This document shows, one piece after another, positions 9,834 through 20,130 of a stretch of 64,000 nt of DNA. Origin of the DNA: Cladorrhinum sp. PSN259 (lineage: Eukaryota > Ascomycota > Sordariomycetes > Sordariales > Podosporaceae); contig MU867063.1 of assembly GCA_033725935.1 (NCBI GenBank), forward strand, positions 1,111,694 through 1,175,693, written 5' to 3'. How positions within the stretch are numbered: position 1 is the first letter of the stretch; each line of letters opens with the position of its first letter. The notes under the pieces were generated by a model, which was given only the letters and a program-made list of their open reading frames with translations, made no database searches and was not told the origin of the DNA. The position numbers and the translations under genes are program-made.

Positions 9834-10916
9834 TCACAACTTGCTTCCCTTCCCTCCTGTGAGATAACTAGTCCCCAACCTCAACATCTCAACAGCCTCC
9901 TGAACCATCTCATCAACAATCTCACCCGCAGGCTGAACCTTGGTGATAGCACCAGCAACCTGTCCCATCAAATGAGGCGGATCGATCTCGTTCCCTTCCT
10001 CCAAGTCATGCTCCAGCGGGACAACCCCCTTCTCAGTCAACTCTTTGATCTTCTCGGGCTTCTCATGCCACTTGGCGATGTACTCGTTCGTCTTCATTCT
10101 CAGCGGCCGTCCACTCAGCACCAGCGTCCGCTCGGTATCCTGCCACCCGCAAGAAACCACAGCATCCTTGTGCTGCTCGCTACATCCCGCCTCGACGCTC
10201 GCCACGAACCTCGTACCGACCCACACGCCCGCCGCTCCCTGCATGAGCGAACTCGCCAGTCCCCTACCATTACTGATCCCCCCGGCCGCCACCACCAGCG
10301 CGCTCTGTCCCTTTAGCATGGCAGGCTTATACCTCCTCGCCACGTCCACGACGGCGGGTATCAGGACGCTGTTGGCAATATCGCCCGTGTGTCCGCCCCC
10401 CTCGCCTCCCTGGGCGCAAATCATGTCGACCCCGAGGTCCAGCGCCTTGACGGCGTGTTTCGGATGTCCGACCATGTTCATCACCAGAATGCCCGCCTTG
10501 TGCAGCTTCTCAATGACGTATCTGGGGGGCACGCCCACGGCGGAAACGAAGAGCTTAGCTCCGGAGGCGATGGTGATGTCAATCAGCTCGTCCAGCTTGC
10601 CAGATGTGTAGTCGTGGTTCGTCTTGCGCGCGTTGCCCCCGATCTGGGGCAGGGCCAAGTCGATGCCAAAGGGCGTGTCGGGCGTCTCGAGCAGGGTTTT
10701 GAGCTCGTCGATGATGTCGCGGAGCTGCTGAGGGGTGTACATGAATCCGCCAATCACTCCAAGCCCGCCTGCGTTTGAGACGGCGGCTGCTAGGGGGGCG
10801 CCTGAGGTTCGGGCCATGCCTGCTAGGAGGATTGGGTGCTGGATTTTGAGGAGGGTGGTGAGCGGGGTCGTGATTGGACCTTGTTGTTGTTCTTGTTGCT
10901 GCTGGAGGGGTGACAT
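9834..10916 (-). CDS. Nitronate monooxygenase (2-nitropropane dioxygenase family, FMN)
   Basis: 360-aa FMN-dependent TIM-barrel enzyme that oxidises alkyl nitronates such as propionate 3-nitronate (family function). Visible signatures are the N-terminal PILLAGMARTSGAPLAAAV and SNAGGLGVIGG, the central AQGGEGGGHTG with the likely catalytic histidine, and the phosphate-binding VVAAGGISNGRGLASSLMQG followed by GVWVGTRFVAS. The chosen ATG at 10916 gives MSPLQQQQEQQQ, a short glutamine-rich leader before the barrel. The frame continues upstream to 11213 without family similarity and is probably the 5' leader. No intron is needed. Fungal genomes carry several such paralogues, so the exact substrate cannot be assigned. 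Confidence 0.9.
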   Translation of the reverse strand: MSPLQQQQEQQQGPITTPLTTLLKIQHPILLAGMARTSGAPLAAAVSNAGGLGVIGGFMYTPQQLRDIIDELKTLLETPDTPFGIDLALPQIGGNARKTNHDYTSGKLDELIDITIASGAKLFVSAVGVPPRYVIEKLHKAGILVMNMVGHPKHAVKALDLGVDMICAQGGEGGGHTGDIANSVLIPAVVDVARRYKPAMLKGQSALVVAAGGISNGRGLASSLMQGAAGVWVGTRFVASVEAGCSEQHKDAVVSCGWQDTERTLVLSGRPLRMKTNEYIAKWHEKPEKIKELTEKGVVPLEHDLEEGNEIDPPHLMGQVAGAITKVQPAGEIVDEMVQEAVEMLRLGTSYLTGGKGSKL

Positions 10917-11654
10917 TTTGAATGGTTTGGAGATGGATATGTTGAAGAAAAGGGGGGTGGTGTAAGTGGGAATGGGGTAGGTTGTAAAAGGTCTTTGTGT
11001 GTCTATCTGGATTGGAATTGGAAAAAGAGGCTGCAAGTCAACTTGCAAATGCTGAAGAGTCCTTAAAAATAAAGAATTTCTATCTGAATAGAAGATTGAA
11101 AAGGGAGGATACTCGTCACAAATATATATACTACCAAAATCAAGGGGTCGTGTCGTGTAAGCGATCACCACTTCCCCCCCGGTCAACTTCCCCAGATTCC
11201 TGCACCAAAACAAGCTTAGAGCTCCCCACTTAAGCAGTCTGGAGCAAGACTTGGCAACGATCTTGGGATGCTGAGAATGCGGGGAAGAAGAGAGACGCCG
11301 AGGTTCCTTTTCCTGTTCCTGATTTCCCCCACCTTGTGTATGTACAACTCCAAATTCCAGGTGATAGGGAATCGGGTTTCAGGAATCTCTCCCTATTTCC
11401 GGACACGAGAGAATGAATCTTTTCTCCGCTAATACACCCAGAAGAAAAACCCTGGTCATCCGTCTAATTTTCCTAAAATATGACATCTCTTCTCTAATGC
11501 ACTCATCATAAGCGTCATAGTAATAACAACAATTGGAACGAGCGTCTTCTTAACCAACAGAAAGAAACAATCATGAACCCCATAGTAACAGTACTCCGTG
11601 TACTGTTTCGCATCAAATCATATTAAAGTCATTATTTGAGATCCTTGGGATCCC
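10917..11654. other. Intergenic region upstream of nitronate monooxygenase
   Basis: Contains the promoter and leader of the nitronate monooxygenase and the 3' end of the next minus-strand gene. A small palindrome-like GTACTCCGTGTAC lies at 11591-11603. Nothing else is recognised. Confidence 0.5.
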
Positions 11655-13091
11655 TCATCCAAAGTGAGGAAGCCGCGCGGGCACAAACTGCTTAGCTCCC
11701 GCCTCCTGATCAACCGTCGCAATTTTTCGAATCTTCTTGACCTTAATATCGTCGCTGGAAAGTGGCGCTGGCCGCTTTGACTCCTTTTGTGCAACTTCAA
11801 GACTTTCGGCCTCTTCGAAGATCGTCCCATTGACAGTTGGGGTGCGTTCCTCCTCGCTGGAAAGCTCTTCCAAATCGTCGGGTAGTGCAGTTAGATTTTC
11901 CACGCTCAACCCCCGTTTCATTGCTAGTTGAGATGCCGCCCTTCGCCTGCGTTCAAGTTCCTCGTCCTCTTCCCTTCGCGCTTGCTCTTCCTCCTGCTGT
12001 AATTCCTCCAATGAAGGCACTGATATTTCGGCAGCATCATCAAATTCAGGAAATGGTGATGTCACCAAACTTGGTCCCCTGATTTCATCTGGCGTATGTT
12101 CTGAGCTCAGCGTGGTTCGTGATACCGTCCTCGACAACCCTTTATCCCCGCCATCTGCCGGTCGTTTTCCTTTGCTACTCCGCGTTCTATTGCTGCTTCG
12201 GTCATCCACCCGGTCAAGCGCAACTGTAAACTGCTCCTCGTCAAGCGGGACTGCATCCTCCTCTCCCTCGCCATCACTCGGGAATAGATCTCCTCTTGAT
12301 CTAAATGAACTCGATGTATCTCCAGACTCGGTCGTATTACTCCTCGCCCTACTAGCCGAAACCTTCCTTTGGCCTCGTTGCCTTCTCTCATCATCACCCC
12401 GCCCACCGAGCAATGGCTCATGCTCTTCCACTTCTTCCCTACCCAAGCCACTATCTCCGTGTTGGCCTGCACCAGGATGATCCCGCAAGTTGGCCGCCGA
12501 AGGCTTATACCTTAACGACCCTACGATCTTGAAAGGCAATCTGCCCAGGAAACCCAATGGTGCCGTCCTGGGAATAACATTCGGATCTTCATCCGCCGAA
12601 GCCTTCCTCCTGGGCCCCCTAGTCCCATAGCTCATCCCTCGTTTCCTCCTCGGTTGCTCAGTCTCCACCGTCTCAGCTGCATGATGTTTCCTACTTGCGC
12701 CCGTGCCAGCCAGTAATCTATCCCAATCATCGCTCCTAGGCCCCCAACTCCAACCGCCTCCGTTACCGCCGCCAAGAACACCACTTCCCCCTCCATTTTC
12801 CTCCTCGCCGTAGTAGTCGTCCCAGTCGTCGTAAAAGTCAAAAGAGTATTCCGCCCTCGTGCGCCTTGCCCCGCGATCCCGCTCCCTTGCGCGGCGCGCT
12901 CGCTCCTCCCTGTCGCCTATGCAAGGGCCCATGCAGCTGTCGACGGCGCGCCCGAGCGTGTCGAGGCACGGGTTGATGTATCTGTGATTAAACGTCCAGA
13001 TGCCTGCGGCGGCGTTTTCCGTCACTGCTTCGGTCGTGTGCGATATCTGATTCCATCGCTGGCGCATGCGGGGGTCCTGAATAAATGCCAT
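11655..13091 (-). CDS. Fungal protein of unknown function, acidic and charged
   Basis: Single open frame of 478 aa from the ATG at 13091 (MAFIQDPRMRQRW). An in-frame ATG 10 codons upstream exists, but the chosen one starts the ordered-looking part. The first ~70 residues look the most constrained, with aromatic and cysteine residues (WNQISHTTEAV, WTFNHRYINPCLDTLGRAV, CMGPCIGD). Then come an Arg-rich stretch, an acidic aromatic stretch (SFDFYDDWDDYYGEEE) and a Gly-rich segment. The long remainder is disordered and Ser/Arg/Glu-rich, with a probable helix of mixed charge (LEELQQEEEQARREEDEEL). A second short block (RTAPLGFLGRLPFKIVGSL) may be a binding motif. No known domain is recognised and no function is proposed. 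The size and composition are consistent with a real gene. Confidence 0.72.
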   Translation of the reverse strand: MAFIQDPRMRQRWNQISHTTEAVTENAAAGIWTFNHRYINPCLDTLGRAVDSCMGPCIGDREERARRARERDRGARRTRAEYSFDFYDDWDDYYGEEENGGGSGVLGGGNGGGWSWGPRSDDWDRLLAGTGASRKHHAAETVETEQPRRKRGMSYGTRGPRRKASADEDPNVIPRTAPLGFLGRLPFKIVGSLRYKPSAANLRDHPGAGQHGDSGLGREEVEEHEPLLGGRGDDERRQRGQRKVSASRARSNTTESGDTSSSFRSRGDLFPSDGEGEEDAVPLDEEQFTVALDRVDDRSSNRTRSSKGKRPADGGDKGLSRTVSRTTLSSEHTPDEIRGPSLVTSPFPEFDDAAEISVPSLEELQQEEEQARREEDEELERRRRAASQLAMKRGLSVENLTALPDDLEELSSEEERTPTVNGTIFEEAESLEVAQKESKRPAPLSSDDIKVKKIRKIATVDQEAGAKQFVPARLPHFG

Positions 13092-14336
13092 GTTGTCTGT
13101 CTTTATGCTTGTGTGAAACAAGGCGAAAATGTTGCGTCCGTGAAGGAGAGAAGTCGAAGGATATTAGGTACAGTTCCGTCCCGAGGCGTCTTGCGGAACA
13201 AGAGAGAAAGTGGAAATAGCGTAGAAATAAGAAGAGAGAGAGAAAAAGAAGAGAAAAAAGGTTGCGATTGCGCGGATAGAATTGGCTGGCTTCGCTGTGG
13301 TTCCGTGGCGTAACGTAAAAGGTACAAGACAGAGGTCGGTACCAAGGTTAAGGTTAGTGGGTAAATCGTAGGTAATTCGGTAAACTTTCAATCTGGTGAG
13401 CCAGCTCCTTCTTGTGCGACAAAGACACAATTGTTGTCCGTGTCGTCTTGGTGTTTGTCGAGGTTGTCGTCGTCGTCGTCGCCGTCGCCTTCAGCTGCGC
13501 AGCCCGTCGCGAGCGGATGGATGCAGTTGGAGGGCAGGATGGCCGGCAGGGAGACGGCATCGGGGATTTGTCCTTGACAAACAAAGGGCCAGCTGTGGTT
13601 GGTTTCTTGAGGAATGCGGCAATGCGCCGAGGATGCCCGGGCAGCGAGAAGCGAAAGCAAAAAGAAACGTAGAAAATGGGTTGGTCCCGACCCGACAGGA
13701 AAATGATGCAGGTCAACCTGACCTGACGACGGGAATGCACCTCAACTCGCTGCTGCGATACGGTCGATTGCCGACCTGGATAGGGTGTCTCGGCAGTGCA
13801 GCAGCGTCCGGCAGCAGAGGGCCAGGGCTTTGGTTGGCTATTCTATGCATTAACTGTGGATTAGCTCTCACGGTTTGATGCACATGTCCGGCTGCTTATG
13901 TCCGACTGTTAATTATGTGGTGTAATGCGAAGGCACTTCGGATTTCCATACGGTTTAGCGCATAATCGGAGGAAGCTACCATGTCGATGATATCATCAGT
14001 TAAGAGGGGAGAGGTTGTAGAAAATGCTCAACTACGGTGCTTCATTTCCATGTGTACTGAAATGCTATGGAGTAAATATACCGGCTAATTCCATTCAACG
14101 CATAGGGAGGGCGAAAAAGGTTCGCCGTACCACACAATCGGTTCTTTCCAATCATCGCAATAGACAAAAAGTTCAAACTTCCACATTGGACATAATGGCC
14201 GCATTTAGTAGCAATGACTACAGAAATCCGTAGGTTAAGATTGCTGGCTCTAGGTTGATTGGCTGAGAGCGCGTGAGTTGAAGGATCTGACGAAGAGCCT
14301 GAGGACGCCCACACAGAACACCAGTGCTGATCTATC
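13092..14336. other. Intergenic region upstream of the unknown acidic gene
   Basis: 1.2 kb between the unknown gene's start and the taxilin stop. Around 13200-13260 the + strand is purine-rich (GAGAGA/AAAGAA), and a GTCGTCGTC-type run lies near 13464-13484. Open frames on both strands around 13350-13880 overlap each other and look compositional. Confidence 0.45.
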
Positions 14337-16104
14337 CTAATGATGCCCATTCGTCGTCGCCGGGGTTGGCACTGGAGCCGGGGGAGGACGCTCAGGGCCG
14401 TATGTCTGAGGCTGTTGCTGTTGTTCATCCTCCGTCTCGTCATCGTATTCGCCCTCATCACTGACATCCTCCTCGTCTTCACCCTCATCGTACTCGTCCT
14501 CATATTCGCTCTCATCCCCATCAAGGTCTTCACCTTCCGCATACCCATTCTCCACTGTTCCTGCGATACCTTGCGGAATTCCGCGGCCCTGTTGTTGCAT
14601 CTGCCTGATGATGCCATTGAGCTTGTCCACCTTCTTCTTGAGCTCACTATTCTCGGCCAGGAACTTGTTACGCTCCTCGGCCATCTTGAGAATGTTGTTG
14701 TTGACTTGCTCATGCTTTCGCTTGAGATTTTCGTTGTCCCTCTCGAGACGCTTAGTCTTCTTGGACATGTCTTCCATCTCCTTTCTAAAAGTCAGGAACA
14801 AGTCATTGCTATTGTTGAGAGTATCCTCAACCTGCTGACTTGTCAACACTGTAGGGTTTTAAGCAAACGGCGAGAAGAAAAAGAGCATACCTGTTTGAAC
14901 TTGTCAACATAGACGTTCAGCTGCTGCCTGAGTTCCGTTTCTGTCTTAGAAAATGTCTGGACTTGGGAATTCAGCTGCCTCGAACGAACAACCTCGGCCT
15001 CGTAATTTTTCTTTTCACGCTCGGCTCTCGCAAGCTGATATTGAACCTCAAGCTCCTTGGTGCGCATTTGAGCGTGGAAATGTAAATCTCGGAGCTCATA
15101 TTGATCAAGTACCGACTTGAACCGTTGGTTGAACCTAGGGAAAACATTAGTTGTTGGCTCTATAACAATCAACGCAGCACAATAAGGGGTTGCTTACAGT
15201 TCCTCCACTTCCATATCAACCACTTGCCTCCGGGGGTTGTCCTTTTCCTCTTGGTGATCATCCATACGACGGAGCAACCCGGAATAGCGCTCATCCCAAG
15301 TAGTCTGGCTTCGAGCCTGGGTATCAGAAAGCGTCTTGTTCTCATTCTTTAGACACAAATCTTGTCAGCAGCCTGAAAACCACAATTTTTGAGCCAAGAA
15401 GCTCACCTTCAGTTTGTTGTTCTCTTTTTGAAGTTCGCGACACAACTTCTCCAGCTTCTCCTTGAGAGAGATGGTCTTGTTTAGCTCGTTCCTAGTGTTG
15501 TCCTTATCCTTCTGGAGCTGGTCGCCACGCTTCTTGTTCTTGATGCTCTCACGCTCATGCCGCTTCATCTCAGACAAGAGATCGGAGCAGCGCTTCGAGA
15601 GATGGTCAATCTTCTGAATCTCGCTCATTCGCGCGGTTTGGCTGTGTAACTCCCTGTTTGCTTTCCGAACCTCCCGTTCTGCGCAAACTCAATGTCAGCC
15701 CCCGCCCCATGACATGTTGAAATTTCCATCAACGACCTCTTCTCGAAATATGTCGCAAAACTCTTGGGGTCCTATGTATCAATCCACAATCATGGGGGAA
15801 GCAAGGGCAAAAACCCACCAATCTCGGCCTCTTGTTCCTTGTCTCCAGCTGCATCCAGCTCCAACTGACTGATCCTCTGGGCAATAAGTTTGGATGCCTC
15901 GTGCGTCTCGGGTGCTTTCTTCGGCTTTCCCTTCTTACTGGATGCCAGCCCTGCCGCAGCGGCGGCAATCGCCCCGGGAGGCGGGGGAGCGGGGTGGTTG
16001 TGGGCAGCATGTCCGTTCGTCGAGGGGCCGTCAGCACCGGCTGTCGCGGGTCGGGGCGCGGCCATGGCGGGGGTGACGGGGTGGGTTGCGGTTGATGCTG
16101 ACAT
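14337..16104 (-). CDS. Taxilin-family coiled-coil protein
   Basis: Homologue of taxilin (myosin-like coiled-coil family), which in animals binds syntaxins and nascent-chain factors in membrane traffic; the fungal role is not well defined. Five exons give 481 aa: 16104-15819, 15678-15407, 15346-15198, 15134-14891 and 14831-14337. The introns are 140, 60, 63 and 59 nt, each with consistent phase. The first join yields EAEIEREVRKANREL. The N-terminus is Ala/Pro-rich and disordered. From about residue 75 to 395 the protein is continuous heptad-like coiled coil (for example RISQLELDAAG, VDKFKQVEDTLNNSNDLF, RLERDNENLKRKHEQ). The tail is very acidic, then Gln/Pro-rich, ending TTNGHH. It is divergent from CYM1. 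Family assignment is good because the central block is the taxilin hallmark. Confidence 0.87.
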
Positions 16105-17073
16105 GGTGGAAGGTCATAAAATGTTTACCACCGGAGCTTCCTCGTACTCAATCCGCCGAGGTACTGTGTACGAGGGGTGGCCTAGTGATGCGAACAGTCA
16201 CAGCCGTCGACTCGCTCGGTGCGGGGGCACACGGTAGATTGTTGTTGTTTTACTTCGGGTGCTCCGTTGTGCTTCGGTGCGGAGACTGGCGACGATCGCC
16301 GGCCAGAGATCTTCGGTCCTCTCTACTCGGATGTCGATTCAATCAGCTCTCTCGACGGCAACGCCCGTGGCACAAATTGCATGCGTCGCCAGCGCACAAC
16401 CGTCGGTGGGTTATTTCCCGCTGTCTTAATGCTTGGGGAAAATACGCCAGGCCTCATCGGCGGACTAGATGGAAGCTGCTCTGTCGTGTGCACCGGCAGG
16501 GGTCACGATACCTGCGTTACGTGGTACAAAGATGCTGGTGGTTGGAGTGAGCACCTGCAGAATCCGCAGAGATTGCTTGACCAGTCTCCAGAATATGTCG
16601 TCGCCAATGGATATCGGACCCTCCATACCCCAGGCCCTGGAAACCTGGAACAGCTGCTAAAACAATCTGATGTGGGGCACTAAATTCACTGAGTTGCAAG
16701 GCTTCCGGGGACGTTAACCTACCCCGATTTAGCAGTCCTTGTCGATACTAAGCTACGAGCTTTTGCACCAAATCGTTGGTGTTGGTCAAGGTATCTTTTT
16801 AACGTGCCACATCCCACACGCCACGTCTTCCAGGTCCCCGGCCGACTGAACCGGGAGCCCCAAATTTCACGACAGTGCTCGATTCGATTCCATCTCTCAT
16901 CCCGCATCAAACAACCACTTCGAGGTTGTCCGCCGCAGACAAACATTTTTCCGCTCCAGGCCCGCCGCAGGTCGGATGCCGTCTCAGTCAAGCTTCAACT
17001 GAGTAATAAGAGGCCTAACCATTACATTCGAACCATTGGGTAGCACGACGAAACGCATTATTCATCGCCCAAC
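16105..17073. promoter_or_regulatory. Divergent upstream region, taxilin / CYM1
   Basis: About 1 kb separates two divergent ATGs and should contain both promoters. An imperfect inverted pair, CCTCGTAC and GTACGAGG, lies around 16140-16174. The + strand open frames at 16086-16683 lack similarity and are unlikely to be genes. Confidence 0.5.
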
Positions 17074-20000
17074 ATGCTTCGCAACACGGCAAGGAGGGGT
17101 GCAAAAGCTGTCACAGATCTCTCGCAATACCCCAGCGTTGGCGAGAAGCTGCATGGCTTCACTCTCCTTCGAAGCAAACATGTTCCAGAGCTCGAGCTGA
17201 CGGCACTTCACCTGCGGCACGATAAAACGGGCGCCGAGCACCTTCACATCGCACGGGACGACAGCAACAATGTATTCTCGATCGGCTTCAAGACCAACCC
17301 CCCTGACGATACTGGTGTCCCCCACATCCTGGAGCACACGACGCTCTGCGGCAGTGAAAAGTATCCGATTCGTGACCCCTTCTTCAAGATGCTCCCACGC
17401 ACCCTGTCGAACTTCATGAACGCATTTACCGCATCAGACCACACATACTACCCCTTTGCCACCACAAACGCCCAGGACTTCAAGAACCTAATGTCAGTCT
17501 ACTTGGATGCGACTCTTCGTCCTCTGCTCAAACAATCCGATTTCACCCAGGAAGGATGGCGCATCGGACCTGAGAACCCTCAGGCTCTTGTTGCAGGCGA
17601 GGGCGAAGCGAAGTCGGAGGACAAGAAGCTGGTTTTCAAAGGCGTCGTTTACAACGAAATGAAAGGTCAGATGTCGGACGCAGGCTATTTGTTCTACATA
17701 AGATTCCAGGACCACATCTTTCCCGATATCAACAACTCCGGTGGCGACCCCCAAAAGATCACCGACTTGACATACGAGCAGTTGAAGGAATTCCATGCGA
17801 AGCACTATCACCCAAGTAACGCAAAGGTATTCACTTATGGTGATATGCCGTTGGCAGAGCACTTGAAGGATGTTGGTGCTCAGCTTGGTGCTTTTGAGGC
17901 AATCGGGGGCGATCTGGCCAACCACCGCCCGATCGACCTGAGCAGCGGGCCCAGGGAGGTCAAGCTCTATGGTCCTGTTGATCCTCTTGCCGATCAAAAC
18001 AAGCAATTCAAGACCTCAGTATCATGGGTTCTGGGAGATACCTCAAACGTTGTTGAATCCTTCTCTCTGGCTCTGATTTCCGCCCTTCTCACCGACGGCT
18101 ACGGCTCACCACTGTACAAGGGTCTTATTGAGACTGGCCTAGGCACTGACTGGAGCCCCAACTCGGGCTATGACGGCTCGGCCAAGGTTGGGATTTTCTC
18201 CATTGGTTTGACTGGTGTTCAGGAGTCAGATGTACCCAGGGTCAAGTCAACTGTGCAGGATATCCTTCGCAGTGTCCGGGACAAGGGTTTCGAGCGGTCA
18301 AAGATCGACGGATATCTTCACCAGCTCGAACTGGGACTCAAGCATAAGACTGCCAACTTTGGTCTCTCTTTGCTGCACAGGCTGAAGCCGAAATGGTTTA
18401 CAGGAGTTGATCCTTTTGATTCTTTGGCTTGGAACGAGACTGTAGCTGCGTTCGAAGCCGAGTATGCCAAGGGCGATTATCTTGAGCGATTGTTGGAGAA
18501 GTATTTGCTCAATGACCACACCTTCACCTTTACCATGGCTCCATCGCCAGACTTCGCGCAGGAGCTTGCCAAGGAGGAGGAAACCCGCCTGCAGAGCAAA
18601 ATCTTGCAGGCTGTAGAGTCCGCTGGCGGAGAGGAACAGGCCCGGGCAGCCTTTGAAGCACAAGAGCTGGCCTTGTTGGCTGAACAGGGCAAGTCAAACA
18701 CCGAGGATCTGAGCTGCCTTCCATCTGTTCACGTCAAAGACATCCCACGGACAAAAGAGCCAGTCCCGCTCAATTTTGCGGAGCTTGAAGACAAGATCAA
18801 GCTCCAATTTCGCGAAGCACCCACCAACGGTCTGACATACTTTCGTGCTCTCAACGTTTTTGAGAATCTGCCTGATGAACTACGAAAGTACATTCCTCTT
18901 TTCACTGACTCTATCATGCGTCTTGGCACCAAGGACATGACGATGGAACAATTGGAGGATCTCATCAAGCTCAAGACTGGAGGTGTGGCAGTCGGCTATC
19001 ACTCTAGCTCCCGGCCGGATGTCTACAGGCAGGCAGAAGAAGGCCTGATCTTCACTGGAATGGCTTTGGATCGCAATGTCCCGGTCATGTTCGACCTTTT
19101 GCGCAAGCTGATTGTCGAGACCAACTTTGACAGCCCGGATGCGGTTCAGCAGATCCGACAGCTTCTGCAGGCTTCAGCTGATGGCGTAGTCAACGATATT
19201 GCTTCATCCGGTCATGCCTTTGCCCGGAGAGCTGCCGAGGCAGGTCTTGGGTTGACAATGGATGCTCAGTACAAGGAGCAGATTGGCGGTCTGTCTCAGG
19301 TGAAATTGGTGACCAGCCTGGCTAGACGGCCGGAGACTGACCAGTTGACGGATGTCATTGACAAGCTGAAGCAGATCCAGCAAGCTGCATTGGGTGGCCA
19401 GATTCGTGCTTCCATTACCTGCGACGCTGGAAGCGTCACAGCCAACTCTAATGCTCTGTCCGCTTTCTTGAAATCAGTGGTACCTGATGAAAAGACACCC
19501 TTCTCCTCCCGGACGCCATCTGAGTTTGCAAGGAACATCAAGTCATTTTATCCCTTGCCCTACCAAGTCTACTATGGAGCGCTTGCCCTCCCGACCGTCT
19601 CATACACAAAACCGGACAGCGCGCCCCTCCAGGTACTATCTTCTCTCTTGACGCATAAGCATTTCCATCATGAGATTCGCGAGAAAGGTGGTGCATACGG
19701 TGGTGGAGCATACTCCCGCCCACTTGATGGCGTGTTCGGCTTTTACTCATACCGCGACCCGAACCCAGTGAACTCACTGAACATCATGCGCAACGCTGGC
19801 CAGTGGGCCGTCAACAAGCAGTGGTCTGACCGTGACCTTGAAGACGCCAAGATTTCCATCTTCCAGGGCGTCGACGCACCTCGCGCCGTCAACGAAGAGG
19901 GCATGAGCAACTTTCTGTACGGCATTACCGATGAACTGAGGCAAGTGCGTCGCGAACGGCTCCTGGATGTCACCAAGGATCAAGTTCGCGAAGTCGCGCA

Positions 20001-20130
20001 GAAATATCTCGTTGAGCCCCTTGCCACTCAAAGCGAGTCTGTCGTTTTCCTTGGCGAGAAGCGGGACTTTGTCGATAACACTTGGACCGTCAACGAGATG
20101 GATATCGATGGTGCTGCTAGCCAGAATTGA
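17074..20130 (+). CDS. CYM1: Mitochondrial presequence protease, M16C metallopeptidase
   Basis: Cym1/PreP homologue. This matrix zinc protease degrades cleaved targeting presequences and other unstructured peptides, keeping processing peptidase active (established for the family). It is a single exon of 1018 aa, matching the usual ~990-1040. The inverted zinc motif HILEH is at residues 84-88, with the following conserved TTLCGSEKYPIRDPFFKML. The distal zinc-ligand region GVVYNEMKGQMSD lies near residue 195. The N-terminus (MLRNTARRGAKAVTD) is basic with hydroxyl and alanine residues, as expected for a mitochondrial presequence. The C-terminal half holds the second M16 pair, including HEIREKGGAYGGGAYS. 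The start ATG lies directly before the presequence. Nothing is broken. Confidence 0.95.
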   Translation: MLRNTARRGAKAVTDLSQYPSVGEKLHGFTLLRSKHVPELELTALHLRHDKTGAEHLHIARDDSNNVFSIGFKTNPPDDTGVPHILEHTTLCGSEKYPIRDPFFKMLPRTLSNFMNAFTASDHTYYPFATTNAQDFKNLMSVYLDATLRPLLKQSDFTQEGWRIGPENPQALVAGEGEAKSEDKKLVFKGVVYNEMKGQMSDAGYLFYIRFQDHIFPDINNSGGDPQKITDLTYEQLKEFHAKHYHPSNAKVFTYGDMPLAEHLKDVGAQLGAFEAIGGDLANHRPIDLSSGPREVKLYGPVDPLADQNKQFKTSVSWVLGDTSNVVESFSLALISALLTDGYGSPLYKGLIETGLGTDWSPNSGYDGSAKVGIFSIGLTGVQESDVPRVKSTVQDILRSVRDKGFERSKIDGYLHQLELGLKHKTANFGLSLLHRLKPKWFTGVDPFDSLAWNETVAAFEAEYAKGDYLERLLEKYLLNDHTFTFTMAPSPDFAQELAKEEETRLQSKILQAVESAGGEEQARAAFEAQELALLAEQGKSNTEDLSCLPSVHVKDIPRTKEPVPLNFAELEDKIKLQFREAPTNGLTYFRALNVFENLPDELRKYIPLFTDSIMRLGTKDMTMEQLEDLIKLKTGGVAVGYHSSSRPDVYRQAEEGLIFTGMALDRNVPVMFDLLRKLIVETNFDSPDAVQQIRQLLQASADGVVNDIASSGHAFARRAAEAGLGLTMDAQYKEQIGGLSQVKLVTSLARRPETDQLTDVIDKLKQIQQAALGGQIRASITCDAGSVTANSNALSAFLKSVVPDEKTPFSSRTPSEFARNIKSFYPLPYQVYYGALALPTVSYTKPDSAPLQVLSSLLTHKHFHHEIREKGGAYGGGAYSRPLDGVFGFYSYRDPNPVNSLNIMRNAGQWAVNKQWSDRDLEDAKISIFQGVDAPRAVNEEGMSNFLYGITDELRQVRRERLLDVTKDQVREVAQKYLVEPLATQSESVVFLGEKRDFVDNTWTVNEMDIDGAASQN

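Noticed and set aside
15720..15775. Possible cassette exon inside taxilin intron 1
   Set aside because: A TAG acceptor and a GTCGTT donor flank 35 nt, but inclusion shifts the frame and destroys the EREVRKANREL junction.
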